In this document: positions 16,481 to 26,535 of the stretch, one piece after another
How the letters are laid out: each line of letters opens with the position of its first letter
Numbering within the stretch: the stretch's first letter is position 1
Source: Bacteroidales bacterium
Lineage (GTDB): Bacteria > Bacteroidota > Bacteroidia > Bacteroidales > UBA932
DNA length: 64,000 bases
Direction of reading: 5' to 3'
Assembly (NCBI GenBank): GCA_017429205.1
Contig: JAFRPH010000004.1
Location: 14,820-78,819, forward strand
Translations under genes and position numbers: made by a program
The notes under the pieces: generated by a model
Told to the model about the DNA's origin: nothing
What the model saw: only the letters and a program-made list of their open reading frames with translations
The model's database searches: none

Positions 16481-17584
16481 CTAACGCAGGACGATTCTTT
16501 CAATTCTTCGTGGAATAGATGCTAGAATTTCGTAGGGAATCGTGCCCAGGATGTCGGCGAGTTCGGTGACGGTGGGGTCCGCGCCGAAGACGGTGACGGT
16601 GTCGCCCACCTTCACGTCGATGCCGGTGACGTCCAGCATGCACATGTCCATGCAGATGTTGCCGATGGTGGGGGCGCGGTGGCCGTTCACCGAGAAGGAG
16701 GCCTGGCCGCGGCCGAGGTGGCGGTCGATGCCATCGGCGTAGCCCACGGGGATGGTGGCGATGACGGTGCCCGCGGAGGCCTTGCCCCAGCGGCCGTAGC
16801 CGACGGTGTCGCCAGAGCGCAGGTGCTTGATTTGCAGGACTTTGCACTTAAGCGAGGCAACCGGCGCAAGTTGTACGCCGGGAAGGGCGCTGATGCCGTA
16901 GATGCCGATTCCGAGGCGCACCATGTCGTACTGGTGCTCCGGGAAACGCTCGATGCCGGCGGAGTTGAGGATATGGCGCATGGGCCGGTACCCGATCCCG
17001 TCGATGATCGTTCTCGAGTTCTGTTCGAAGAGGTCGAACTGCGCTTGGGTGAAGGCGTCCTGCTCCGGGTCCTCCGCCACGCAGAGGTGGGAGAAGATGG
17101 ACTTGACCTTCACTTCGGGATGCGCGTTCAGGTACTCGACGAGGGCGGGAATCTCCGAGGTCATGAAGCCCAGGCGGTGCATGCCGGTGTCCAGCTTGAT
17201 GTGGATCGGGTAGTCCCGCAGGCCCTTGCTGATCAGGTAGGTGCAGAAGGCGTCGAGGGATTCCAGGTTGGGAATGCTGGGCTCCATCCGGGTCTGGACG
17301 ATCTCCGGGTAGAAGTCCGTGCCGGCGGTGAGGACGATGATCGGGAGACTGATACCGTTCTGGCGGAGTTCCAGGCCTTCGACCGGGTAGGCGACGGCGA
17401 GATAGTCGGCGCCGGCGCGCTGCATCATCGCGGCGAACTCCACGGCGCCGTGGCCGTACGCGTTCGCCTTGACGAGAACCAGCAGTTTCGTCGACGGCTC
17501 CAGCAGGGAACGGAAATAGCGGTAGTTGCTCACGCAACCCCGCAAGTCCAGCTCCAGCCGGGAAAAATCATCCTCTCGCATCAT
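16481..17584 (-). CDS. alr: Alanine racemase
   Basis: PLP enzyme making D-alanine for peptidoglycan. The PLP lysine is in LVLVKANAYGHGAVE; IKLDTGMHRLGF, SIFSHLCVAEDP, YDMVRLGIGIYG and GTVIATIPVGYADGIDR are family motifs, and TIGNICMDMCMLDVT ends the C-terminal barrel. The catalytic Tyr of the second domain is in VGYGRWGKA. At 367 residues it is a stand-alone racemase without the MurF-like domain that some Bacteroidetes fuse to it. I set the start at 17584 (MMREDDF) because a TAAATTTG box lies 20 nt upstream; the next upstream Met at 17629 would precede this promoter. Confidence 0.95.
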   Translation of the reverse strand: MMREDDFSRLELDLRGCVSNYRYFRSLLEPSTKLLVLVKANAYGHGAVEFAAMMQRAGADYLAVAYPVEGLELRQNGISLPIIVLTAGTDFYPEIVQTRMEPSIPNLESLDAFCTYLISKGLRDYPIHIKLDTGMHRLGFMTSEIPALVEYLNAHPEVKVKSIFSHLCVAEDPEQDAFTQAQFDLFEQNSRTIIDGIGYRPMRHILNSAGIERFPEHQYDMVRLGIGIYGISALPGVQLAPVASLKCKVLQIKHLRSGDTVGYGRWGKASAGTVIATIPVGYADGIDRHLGRGQASFSVNGHRAPTIGNICMDMCMLDVTGIDVKVGDTVTVFGADPTVTELADILGTIPYEILASIPRRIERIVLR

Positions 17585-17604
17585 GCTTTCAGTCAATTGC
17601 CGGG

Positions 17605-17612
17605 CAAATTTA
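17605..17612 (-). promoter_or_regulatory. -7 box of alr
   Basis: TAAATTTG on the minus strand, 20 nt before the chosen start codon. It supports the shorter reading of the gene. Confidence 0.65.
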
Positions 17613-17646
17613 GCAATAACGGCCGACATAATCTCACAAAAATGTG

Positions 17647-17654
17647 TATTTTTG
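17647..17654 (+). promoter_or_regulatory. -7 box of the zinc metallopeptidase gene
   Basis: TATTTTTG, 18 nt before the ATG at 17673. It shares the 90-bp gap with the divergent alr promoter. Confidence 0.65.
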
Positions 17655-17672
17655 TAAAAAAGAGCGCGCGCT

Positions 17673-18347
17673 ATGACCAGTTCGATGATTTGGATCGTGA
17701 TGATCGCGGTGATGGTCCTTTCGATGATCATCCAGGCCCGGCTGAAGGGCCGTTTCGAGAAGTATTCCGAGGTTCCCACGGGCCTCAGCGGCGCGGAGGT
17801 GGCCCAGCGGATGCTGCAGGCCCACGGCATCCACGATGTGAACATCGTCTCCATCGAAGGAACCCTCACAGACCACTACAATCCCCAGACCAAGACCGTG
17901 AACCTGAGCCACGACGTCTACTACGGCCGCAACGTCGCCGCGGCCGCCGTCGCCGCGCACGAGTGCGGCCACGTCGTCCAGCACGCGGTGGGCTACGGCC
18001 CCCTGAAGCTGCGCACGGCGATGGTGCCCGTCCTCACGTTCACCAACAGCTGGATCTCCTGGATCCTGCTGGCCGGCCTCATCTTCTACCAGGCTTTCCC
18101 GTCCCTGCTCTGGATCGCCATCGGCATGTTCGCCCTCACGACGGCGTTCAGCTTCATCACCCTCCCGGTGGAGGTCAACGCCAGCGCCCGCGCCGTCCAG
18201 TGGCTGGACAGCGCCGGCGTGGTGAGCTACGAGACCAAGCCCATGGCGCAGGACGCCCTCAAATGGGCCGCCTACACCTACGTGATCGCGGCCATCGGCT
18301 CGCTCGCCACCCTTTTGTACTACATTTCCATCGCCAGAAGAAGATAA
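17673..18347 (+). CDS. Membrane zinc metallopeptidase (YugP / Zn_peptidase_2 family)
   Basis: A 224-residue integral-membrane protein. An N-terminal membrane segment (MIWIVMIAVMVLSMIIQ) is followed by the soluble part with the HExxH motif in AAAVAAHECGHVVQHAVGY, preceded by the strand DHYNPQTKTVNLSHDVY, the order typical of YugP-type peptidases. Two further hydrophobic stretches (WISWILLAGLIFYQAF, WIAIGMFALTTAF) and a C-terminal one (YVIAAIGSLATLLYYI) complete it; ASARAVQWLDSAG in between carries further conserved residues. The physiological substrate is unknown. It stands alone with its own promoter. Confidence 0.93.
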   Translation: MTSSMIWIVMIAVMVLSMIIQARLKGRFEKYSEVPTGLSGAEVAQRMLQAHGIHDVNIVSIEGTLTDHYNPQTKTVNLSHDVYYGRNVAAAAVAAHECGHVVQHAVGYGPLKLRTAMVPVLTFTNSWISWILLAGLIFYQAFPSLLWIAIGMFALTTAFSFITLPVEVNASARAVQWLDSAGVVSYETKPMAQDALKWAAYTYVIAAIGSLATLLYYISIARRR

Positions 18348-18372
18348 ACCCTTTGAGCCGTCAGGCGAGAGT

Positions 18373-18415
18373 AAGTCCCTTCCCCGAGGGAAGGGATTTA
18401 GAGATGGGGTAACGT
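18373..18415 (-). repeat. Dispersed intergenic hairpin repeat, copy 1
   Basis: Read on the minus strand it begins ACGTTACCCC and ends with a hairpin CCCTTCC-CTCG-GGGAAGGG then ACTT. A second copy in the other orientation lies at 26474-26517, with about six differences over some 40 bases. It sits after the metallopeptidase gene and may also act as its terminator. Confidence 0.65.
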
Positions 18416-18507
18416 GGACAATATGAATGTGCGGTGGACAATCATTTGGCATTTCACCGACATCCGAATAATTGACAACAGTGTATTTGCATAAACGAAT
18501 TAATCTG

Positions 18508-19062
18508 ATGGAAGGCGTTTACATTTTCCTCGCCGACGGCTTCGAAGACATGGAAGCCATCGCCACCCGCGACGTCCTCCTCCGCGGAGGAGTGGACGTT
18601 CAGACCGTATCCATCAACGAAGACCCGTTCGTGACCAGTTCCCACGGCATCACCGTGAGCGTGGACCTCACTCGCGACGATTTCAACGACGACTGCCCCG
18701 CGGTGATGATCTTCCCGGGCGGCATGCCCGGCTCCAAGAACCTGGCGGCCGACAAGGCCCTGATGGCGCTGATGCGCAAGTGCTACGACGCCGGCGGCGT
18801 CGTGGCCGCCATCTGCGCCGCCCCCGGCCTCGTCGCCGCCCAGCTGGACGACGTCGCCGGCAAGCGCTTCACCTGCTTCGACGGTTTCCAGGACCCGATG
18901 ATCGCGAAGGGCGCCGTCTTCACGCCCGAGAGCGCCGTCGTGGACGGCCGCCTCGTCACCGGCCGCGGCGCCGGCCACGCCGTGAACTTCGGCCTCGCCC
19001 TCGTGGAGCTCCTGAAAGGCAAGGAAACGGCCGACCGCGTCCGCGCCGGCCTGATGCTGTAG
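18508..19062 (+). CDS. DJ-1/PfpI family protein (YajL-like)
   Basis: A 184-residue protein of the DJ-1/ThiJ type. The N-terminal GVYIFLADGFEDMEA contains the conserved Glu, the nucleophile elbow VVAAICAAPGLVA holds the reactive Cys, and VTGRGAGHAVNFGLALVE is the usual C-terminal segment. Homologues are described as chaperone- or deglycase-like stress proteins acting on glyoxal adducts, but the activity is debated. The start at 18508 gives the normal N-terminus; an upstream ATG at 18472 would add 12 unconserved residues. It is monocistronic and ends before a pair of palindromes. Confidence 0.9.
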   Translation: MEGVYIFLADGFEDMEAIATRDVLLRGGVDVQTVSINEDPFVTSSHGITVSVDLTRDDFNDDCPAVMIFPGGMPGSKNLAADKALMALMRKCYDAGGVVAAICAAPGLVAAQLDDVAGKRFTCFDGFQDPMIAKGAVFTPESAVVDGRLVTGRGAGHAVNFGLALVELLKGKETADRVRAGLML

Positions 19063-19106
19063 GGCAGATACCCCTTCATTCCGGGCTTACCCTGGAATTA
19101 TGTCCA

Positions 19107-19190
19107 TAAAAGTGCGAAACACCCCGTTCTCGCACTTATTTTCTTTATTTTGGCCGAAATAAGTGTAGGAACGCCTGTTTTACACTTATA
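19107..19190. repeat. Pair of head-to-head palindromic elements, bidirectional terminator
   Basis: First hairpin: AAGTGCGA (19110-19117), 12-nt loop, TCGCACTT (19130-19137), followed by a T-rich tract. Second: AAGTGTA (19161-19167), 13-nt loop, TACACTT (19181-19187). The second is recognisably the reverse complement of the first, loop included. It lies between convergent genes and probably ends both transcripts. Confidence 0.65.
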
Positions 19191-19200
19191 ACCTGATCGA

Positions 19201-20649
19201 TTACAACTCCATATACTTGTGCAGCACGACCCCGCCGGGGCCGAGCTGCATCACGTACGGGAGGCCGGAGAGGTCGAAGGCGTCCAGGAGCTGATGGGCT
19301 TCCTCCGAATGATTCTCGAGGAGGGTGTCCATATTCACGAGGAGAACCTTGGCCTTGGCGTCCGCCAGGGCGCGGGCGGCGGCGAGGGTTTCCTCGCAAC
19401 GGCCGCAACCGTTCGTGTAGAAGACCAGATAGTCGGCCTTGCGGAGAGAGAAGACGCCGTCCTTCGAGCCCTTGCGGAAGAGGCAGGGCTTGCGCAGGAG
19501 GGTGCCGTGGACCTTCAGGTCCGGGACGGTGGAGCCGACCGGGGTCCGCGCCAGCAACTCCTTCATCATCAAGGCCATCGACATCACCTGCGAGACATCC
19601 TCGTCCTGGTTCCAGAGACCGGGTTCGTTCAGGATGTACTTGTCGATGAACAGGCGGGTTCCTTCCTTGTAGACCTCTCCCGTCTGCGAAGACAGCCAGT
19701 ACAGCAGGTCGCCTTCCATATGCTTGTAGGAGTCCGTGTCGCCCTCGCCGTAGGTGCGTTCCGCCACGTAGGCGGCGACGTCCAGGACGTCCTCGGGCTT
19801 CAGGTCGTCCCCATAGCCGGCGAACACTTTCTCATAGAGGGACGTTCCTTCCTGGGTGCCATAGACATAGCCTTCCTTCCCGGAAAGCTGTTCCGTGAGC
19901 ATCCGGAGGGCCGGCGTGTCCAGCCCGCGGCCCAGGACCGTCCCGTCCGGGCCGATGAGGAACATCCGGGGCGTCTGGAGGACGCCGTACTTCCGCTGGA
20001 AGTCGGATTCCAGGTCCGGGTCCCAGACGTGGACAAGACCGGGGACGTTCAGGGAAGTGGCCCGATAGCGGGCCCATTCCTCCTCCTTGTCCCCCGTGTA
20101 GAAGGCGACCGCCTTCAGCGGGAAGTCGGTTTCTTTCAAGAAGTTGCATAGGCGCGGCGTCTCGATCCGGCAGGTCGAGCACGATGTGTCATAGAAGTAC
20201 AGCACCGTATACTCCCCTTTTACGGGCAGGGAGAACGCTTCGCCGGCGTCGTCCTTGGCCACGAGGGCCGGCGCCTCCGCGCCCAGCTGCGCCTGGCGGT
20301 TGAACTCCGCGAACACCTTGGCGTTCAACAGGTCCATTTCGTCCTTCATCGCCACTTTCCCCGGGATGAACCAGGTGTCGGCGATATGGACGGCCACGCC
20401 TTCGTCGCCCATGATCTTGGAGTTCAGGTAATGGTCGTAGATCTTCAGCGCGACGAACTGCCGCGTAAGAGAATCTTTGCAAGACTCGATGAGGAAGTCG
20501 CACTCGGCGTTCTGCACGGGGACGGGATCCCCCGCCAGCGCGGCGAAATACTCCTCCAGCTTGGCGCCCAGGGTCTCGAAGCGATCCTCTTGCGCCTGGA
20601 GCGAAAAAGCGAGAAATGCGGCCAGGAGGGCCGTCAGGAGCCGTTTCAT
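19201..20649 (-). CDS. DUF5106/TlpA-like periplasmic thiol-disulfide protein
   Basis: A 482-residue exported protein (signal MKRLLTALLAAFLAFSLQAQ). Residues about 20-140 are the DUF5106-like helical domain that precedes TlpA domains in many Bacteroidetes proteins (SKIMGDEGVAVHIADTWFI). The first thioredoxin-like domain has YFYDTSCSTCRIETP with a CxxC active site, then VWDPDLESDFQRKYGVLQTP containing the cis-Pro region. A second, C-terminal thioredoxin-like region carries FYTNGCGRCEETLAAAR, also CxxC. Two CxxC sites suggest an internal electron relay, which is inference. The ATG overlaps the coaD stop (ATGA); it is the last gene of lon-ung-coaD and probably works in cell-envelope redox homeostasis. 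Confidence 0.82.
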   Translation of the reverse strand: MKRLLTALLAAFLAFSLQAQEDRFETLGAKLEEYFAALAGDPVPVQNAECDFLIESCKDSLTRQFVALKIYDHYLNSKIMGDEGVAVHIADTWFIPGKVAMKDEMDLLNAKVFAEFNRQAQLGAEAPALVAKDDAGEAFSLPVKGEYTVLYFYDTSCSTCRIETPRLCNFLKETDFPLKAVAFYTGDKEEEWARYRATSLNVPGLVHVWDPDLESDFQRKYGVLQTPRMFLIGPDGTVLGRGLDTPALRMLTEQLSGKEGYVYGTQEGTSLYEKVFAGYGDDLKPEDVLDVAAYVAERTYGEGDTDSYKHMEGDLLYWLSSQTGEVYKEGTRLFIDKYILNEPGLWNQDEDVSQVMSMALMMKELLARTPVGSTVPDLKVHGTLLRKPCLFRKGSKDGVFSLRKADYLVFYTNGCGRCEETLAAARALADAKAKVLLVNMDTLLENHSEEAHQLLDAFDLSGLPYVMQLGPGGVVLHKYMEL

Positions 20650-21104
20650 AGCTCGACGCCTTCCGGGATGAAGGCGGAATAGTCGCCGTGGTGCTTGAGG
20701 ATGTCGCGCACGGCGCTGGACGAGATGTGCGCGAACTCCTGGGCGGTCGGGATGATGATGGTCTCGATGTCCGGCGCCAGCCGGCGGTTCGCATCGGCGA
20801 TGGAGCGCTCGGTCTCGAAGTCGATCATGTTCCGCACGCCGCGGACGATGTGATGGATCCCCAGCTCGCGGCAGGTGTCGATCGTGAGGTTGTCATACTG
20901 GATGACCGACACGCCTTCCAGCCCCTCCGTCGCCTTCCGGATGATGCTCAGCCGCTTGTCCATGTCGAAGAAGCCGCGCTTGTCCTGGTTGATGCCCACG
21001 GCGACGACGACTTCGTCGAACATCGTGAGCGCGCGTTTGAGGATATTCAGATGGCCGGCCGTGAACGGGTCGAACGAACCGGGGAACAGGGCTTTCTTTT
21101 TCAT
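20646..21104 (-). CDS. coaD: Phosphopantetheine adenylyltransferase
   Basis: Fourth step of coenzyme A synthesis: 4'-phosphopantetheine plus ATP gives dephospho-CoA. 152 residues, normal for the family. ALFPGSFDPFTAGHLNILKR contains the nucleotidyltransferase (H/T)xGH motif, VVAVGINQDKRGFF and HHIVRGVRNMIDFETE are substrate-binding segments, and HISSSAVRDILKHHG is the second signature (ISSTxVR-like). The ATG overlaps the ung stop (ATGA) and its own stop overlaps the next start in the same way, so the operon is tightly coupled. Confidence 0.97.
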   Translation of the reverse strand: MKKKALFPGSFDPFTAGHLNILKRALTMFDEVVVAVGINQDKRGFFDMDKRLSIIRKATEGLEGVSVIQYDNLTIDTCRELGIHHIVRGVRNMIDFETERSIADANRRLAPDIETIIIPTAQEFAHISSSAVRDILKHHGDYSAFIPEGVEL

Positions 21105-21769
21105 AACTGCCAATTGATCGGGGTCTTTCCTTCGGCCTGAAGGATCAGGTTGGTCTGGGAGAAATGGCGGCAGCCGAAGAAAGCGCCGCCCGCCAGCGGC
21201 GAGGGGTGCGCCGCCGTCAGCACGTGATGCCGGGACGTGTCCACGAGCGCGGCCTTCCCCTGCGCAAACCGGCCCCAGAGCAGGAAGACGACGCCTTCGC
21301 AGCGGTCGGAGACCGTGCGGATTACGGCGTCGGTGAATTCCTGCCAGCCGATGCGGCTGTGGGAGGTGGGCGTGCCCGCCTGCACCGTCAGGACGGAGTT
21401 CAGCAGGAGCACGCCCTGCCGGGCCCAGGGTTCCAGGTCCGGGCTGCCGCTCATCGGCAGGCCCAGGTCGTCGTGGATTTCCTTGAAGATGTTCTTCAGC
21501 GAAGGCGGGGCCGGGACGCCCTCCGGCACGGAGAAGCAAAGGCCCATCGCCTGGCCGGGCCCGTGGTACGGGTCCTGGCCCAGGATGACGACCTTCACCT
21601 GAGGCAGGGGCGTGAGCTCGAAGGCCTTGAAAATCTGGCGGCCGGGCGGGTAGATCACCTTTCCGGCTGCCTTTTCTTCGTGGAGGAAGCGGACGAGGGA
21701 GGCGAAATACGGCTTTTCGAATTCGTCCCGCAGGGCTTCCTTCCAGGTCTGTTCTATCTTGACGTCCAT
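21101..21769 (-). CDS. ung: Uracil-DNA glycosylase, family 1
   Basis: Removes uracil from DNA in base-excision repair. 222 residues. Catalytic water-activating motif VVILGQDPYHGPGQAMGLCF, uracil-binding GVLLLNSVLTV and the DNA-intercalation loop AAHPSPLAGGAFFGCRHFS are all present, so family 1 assignment is firm. The ATG directly abuts the TAA of lon (TAAATG) and the stop overlaps coaD, placing it in the middle of the lon operon. Confidence 0.97.
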   Translation of the reverse strand: MDVKIEQTWKEALRDEFEKPYFASLVRFLHEEKAAGKVIYPPGRQIFKAFELTPLPQVKVVILGQDPYHGPGQAMGLCFSVPEGVPAPPSLKNIFKEIHDDLGLPMSGSPDLEPWARQGVLLLNSVLTVQAGTPTSHSRIGWQEFTDAVIRTVSDRCEGVVFLLWGRFAQGKAALVDTSRHHVLTAAHPSPLAGGAFFGCRHFSQTNLILQAEGKTPINWQL

Positions 21770-24172
<2,403 letters not shown>

Positions 24173-24200
24173 CTGCTCACTACGTAAAAAGTACAGGATG

Positions 24201-24213
24201 TGACAAATTGTCA
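24201..24213. promoter_or_regulatory. Perfect 13-bp palindrome upstream of lon
   Basis: TGACAA-A-TTGTCA lies 28 bp upstream of the chosen lon start, in the gap shared with the HU gene. It may be an operator; no matching regulator is known to me. Confidence 0.35.
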
Positions 24214-24296
24214 TACCCGATGCTTGCGTTCATTCGCTTTCCCATAGGGGCAATCTCCGTGCCACGGGGCAAAATCGGCAAAAAAAGAGCGAACCT

Positions 24297-24328
24297 TTTG
24301 TAAATGTGAAAAATATACCCTATTTTTG
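24297..24328 (+). promoter_or_regulatory. Promoter of the HU gene
   Basis: TTTG at 24297-24300, 20 nt, TATTTTTG at 24321-24328: an ideal Bacteroidetes promoter. A leader of about 45 nt precedes the ATG and is AT-rich, as for strongly expressed genes. Confidence 0.82.
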
Positions 24329-24379
24329 CAAATCCAACTTAAATGCGTGAAAAACAGTTTACTTTAAACCAATTTAACT

Positions 24380-24658
24380 ATGACAAAGGCAGAAATCGTC
24401 AATGAGGTTGCCAAATCGACCGGCATTGAGAAAGTTCAGGTTCAGAGTGTTATCGAGGAATTCACCAAGGTGGTGAAGGACTCCATCATCGCTGGTCAGC
24501 CCGTGTACCTCCGTGGTTTCGGCAGCTTCATCATCAAGCATCGCGCTGAGAAGGCCGCCCGCAACATCACCAAGAAGCAGACGATGACCATCCCTGCGCA
24601 CAACATCCCGGCTTTCAAGCCTGCGAAGGTCTTCGTGAATGCCGTGAAGGAGAAATAA
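24380..24658 (+). CDS. HU-family nucleoid DNA-binding protein
   Basis: A 92-residue histone-like protein. MTKAEIVNEVAKSTGIEK is the N-terminal helix, LRGFGSFIIKHRAEKAARN is the family signature at the start of the DNA-binding arm, and IPAHNIPAFKPAKVF the arm's return strand. It bends DNA and compacts the nucleoid as a dimer. Its base composition is lower in GC than that of the neighbours, fitting a strongly expressed gene with an AT-rich leader. The 29-residue basic gene follows 31 bp later and is probably co-transcribed. Confidence 0.96.
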   Translation: MTKAEIVNEVAKSTGIEKVQVQSVIEEFTKVVKDSIIAGQPVYLRGFGSFIIKHRAEKAARNITKKQTMTIPAHNIPAFKPAKVFVNAVKEK

Positions 24659-24689
24659 TCCATTCACAATAAATTAATCTTTTAGTATT

Positions 24690-24779
24690 ATGCCTAGCGG
24701 TAAGAAAAGAAAGAGACATAAAATGGCGACGCACAAGCGTAAAAAGCGCTTGCGCAAGAACAGACACAAGAAGAAGTAA
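24690..24779 (+). CDS. 29-residue basic protein with AURKAIP1/COX24-like motif
   Basis: The tiny frame starts MPSGKKRKRHKMATHKRKKR and ends in RHKKK; 19 of its 29 residues are Lys, Arg or His. Bacteroidetes genomes carry such proteins annotated with the AURKAIP1/COX24 (mitoribosomal mS38-like) C-terminal domain, which suggests a ribosome-associated protein. It follows the HU gene by 31 bp and is followed by a terminator, so both are likely expressed from the HU promoter. The assignment rests on composition and resemblance from memory; no structure is visible in so short a sequence. Confidence 0.8.
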   Translation: MPSGKKRKRHKMATHKRKKRLRKNRHKKK

Positions 24780-24826
24780 GTCTTACTTCTTTGCCGCGTC
24801 TGCCATTTTAGCAGTCTGCTGAAAGC

Positions 24827-24860
24827 AAAGGGCTCGCCGGAGGTTCCGGAGGCCCTTTTG
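24827..24860 (+). terminator. Terminator after the HU/COX24-like operon
   Basis: Stem AAAGGGC with GCCCTTT, inner CCGG/CCGG pairing, followed by TTTTG. It lies 48 bp after the stop of the 29-residue gene. Confidence 0.75.
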
Positions 24861-24886
24861 TCTTAGTCCAACAAACCAATTTCCTG

Positions 24887-26452
24887 ATGGAGTCTGAAAA
24901 ACCCGACAAGGACCTGATCGTCGATGTCACATCGACGGAAGTACACATCGCCCTGATGGAGAATCACCGGCTGATCGAGTACAACACGGAGTCCAGCACT
25001 GGGAACAAGTTTTCGGTGGGAGACGTTTACCTGGGAAAGGTGAAGAAAATCCTCCCGAATCTCAATGCTGCCTTCGTCGATATCGGGGACAAGAAGGAAG
25101 CCTTCATCCACTATCTGGACCTGGGACTGTACTTCCACGCGTTCGACCAGTTCGTGCGGGAGTCCAACCAGAACACGAATCTGACGGACCTTTATTCGAG
25201 GATCGAGGTCGGCAAGCCCCTCCCCAAGGAGGGCAAGATCGAGGAAATCCTCAAGCCGGGCCAGATGATCGTCTCCCAGATCGTGAAAGAGCCGATATCC
25301 ACGAAGGGATCACGACTGACTGCGGAAATTTCGTTGGCGGGACGCAACATTGTCCTTCTCCCGTTCACCGAAAAGGTGAGCATCTCGCAGAAGATTGCGT
25401 CGAAAGAGGAGAAGCGTAGACTCGAGACGCTTGTCAAGAGCATCCTCCCCAAGAATTACGGGGCCATCATCCGCACGGCGGCCGAAGGAAAGAACGCGGC
25501 CACGCTCGTGGGAGAGACCAAGGCCCTCATCGAAAAGTGGGAGAGCTCCTGGAAGAAGATCGCCCGGAACAAGAATGTCCAGCTGCTCTTCACGGAGTAC
25601 AGCAAGACGACCACCGTCCTCAGGGACCTGCTGAACGACTCGTTCTCCAACATCTGGATCAACGACGAGAAAATCTGCGACGAAGCCCGGAAATACATCT
25701 CCCTCATTTCACCCGAGCAGGAGAAGATCGTACACCTGTACGAGGGCAAGCAGCCGATCTACGACCATTTCGAGGTCACGCGGCAGATCAAGAGTTCCTT
25801 CGGAAAGGTGGTGCCGATGCGGCAGGGGGCCTATCTTGTGATCGAGACGACGGAAGCGCTGAATGTGATCGACGTGAACAGCGGCATCCGCACCAAGACC
25901 GCCGACCAGGAAGAGAATTCCTTCGAGGTCAACAAGCTCGCCGCGGAAGAGATCGCACGCCAGCTACGGCTCCGGGATATGGGAGGAATCGTCATCGTGG
26001 ACTTCATCGACATGGAGTCGAACGATCACAAGAACGCCCTCCACAAGTATATGCAGGAGCTGATGGAAAATGACAGGGCCAAGCACAACGTGCTGCCGCT
26101 GACGAAGTTCGGGCTGATGCAGATCACCCGCCAGCGGATCCGCCCGGTGACGGAAATCAATACGATGGAGCAATGCCCGCTGTGCCACGGCACCGGCAAG
26201 ATCCACTCCACCGTGGTGATCGACGAGGAAATCGAACGCAAGATCGCCTACTACGTCATCGAGAAAGGCCACAAGGTCCTGACCCTGAAAACCAGTCCGA
26301 TCCTGGGCGCCTACCTGCGGAGGGGTTGGCTCAACTCCTACCTGAGCAAGTGGCGGAAGCACTACAAAGTCAAGTTGGACCTCGAGGAAGTCACCGACTT
26401 CACCGTCCTGCAAAACGAATTGTTCAATGAAAAAGGGGAGAAACTGGATTAG
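24887..26452 (+). CDS. rng: Ribonuclease E/G family protein (RNase G)
   Basis: A 521-residue endoribonuclease for rRNA and mRNA processing. An S1 domain near the N-terminus (GDVYLGKVKKILPNLNAAFV, GDKKEAFIHYLDL) is followed by the catalytic RNase E/G core with the two metal-binding Asp segments NVIDVNSGIRTK and IVIVDFIDMES, and the zinc-link QCPLCHGTGKI. There is no long C-terminal scaffold, so it is the RNase G form usual in Bacteroidetes, where it often follows the HU gene. It starts 107 bp after the COX24-like gene, beyond a terminator. Confidence 0.95.
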   Translation: MESEKPDKDLIVDVTSTEVHIALMENHRLIEYNTESSTGNKFSVGDVYLGKVKKILPNLNAAFVDIGDKKEAFIHYLDLGLYFHAFDQFVRESNQNTNLTDLYSRIEVGKPLPKEGKIEEILKPGQMIVSQIVKEPISTKGSRLTAEISLAGRNIVLLPFTEKVSISQKIASKEEKRRLETLVKSILPKNYGAIIRTAAEGKNAATLVGETKALIEKWESSWKKIARNKNVQLLFTEYSKTTTVLRDLLNDSFSNIWINDEKICDEARKYISLISPEQEKIVHLYEGKQPIYDHFEVTRQIKSSFGKVVPMRQGAYLVIETTEALNVIDVNSGIRTKTADQEENSFEVNKLAAEEIARQLRLRDMGGIVIVDFIDMESNDHKNALHKYMQELMENDRAKHNVLPLTKFGLMQITRQRIRPVTEINTMEQCPLCHGTGKIHSTVVIDEEIERKIAYYVIEKGHKVLTLKTSPILGAYLRRGWLNSYLSKWRKHYKVKLDLEEVTDFTVLQNELFNEKGEKLD

Positions 26453-26467
26453 TTTCCCCCCTTTTTC
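26429..26467 (+). terminator. Terminator overlapping the RNase G stop codon
   Basis: GAAAAAGGGGAGAAACT pairs with AGTTTCCCCCCTTTTTC around a 5-nt loop; the stop codon lies at the loop edge. The 3' arm supplies the T run. Confidence 0.85.
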
Positions 26468-26473
26468 ATTTCA

Positions 26474-26517
26474 ACGTTACCCCCTCCCTGAATCCCTCCC
26501 CTCGGGGGAGGGACTTT
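26474..26517 (+). repeat. Dispersed intergenic hairpin repeat, copy 2
   Basis: Begins ACGTTACCCCCTCCCTGAAT and ends with the hairpin CCCTCCCCTCGGGGGAGGG and ACTT. It matches the copy at 18373-18415 read in reverse complement. It separates RNase G from the alpha-mannan locus. Confidence 0.65.
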
Positions 26518-26535
26518 TGTCGCTTCGCTCCAAAT

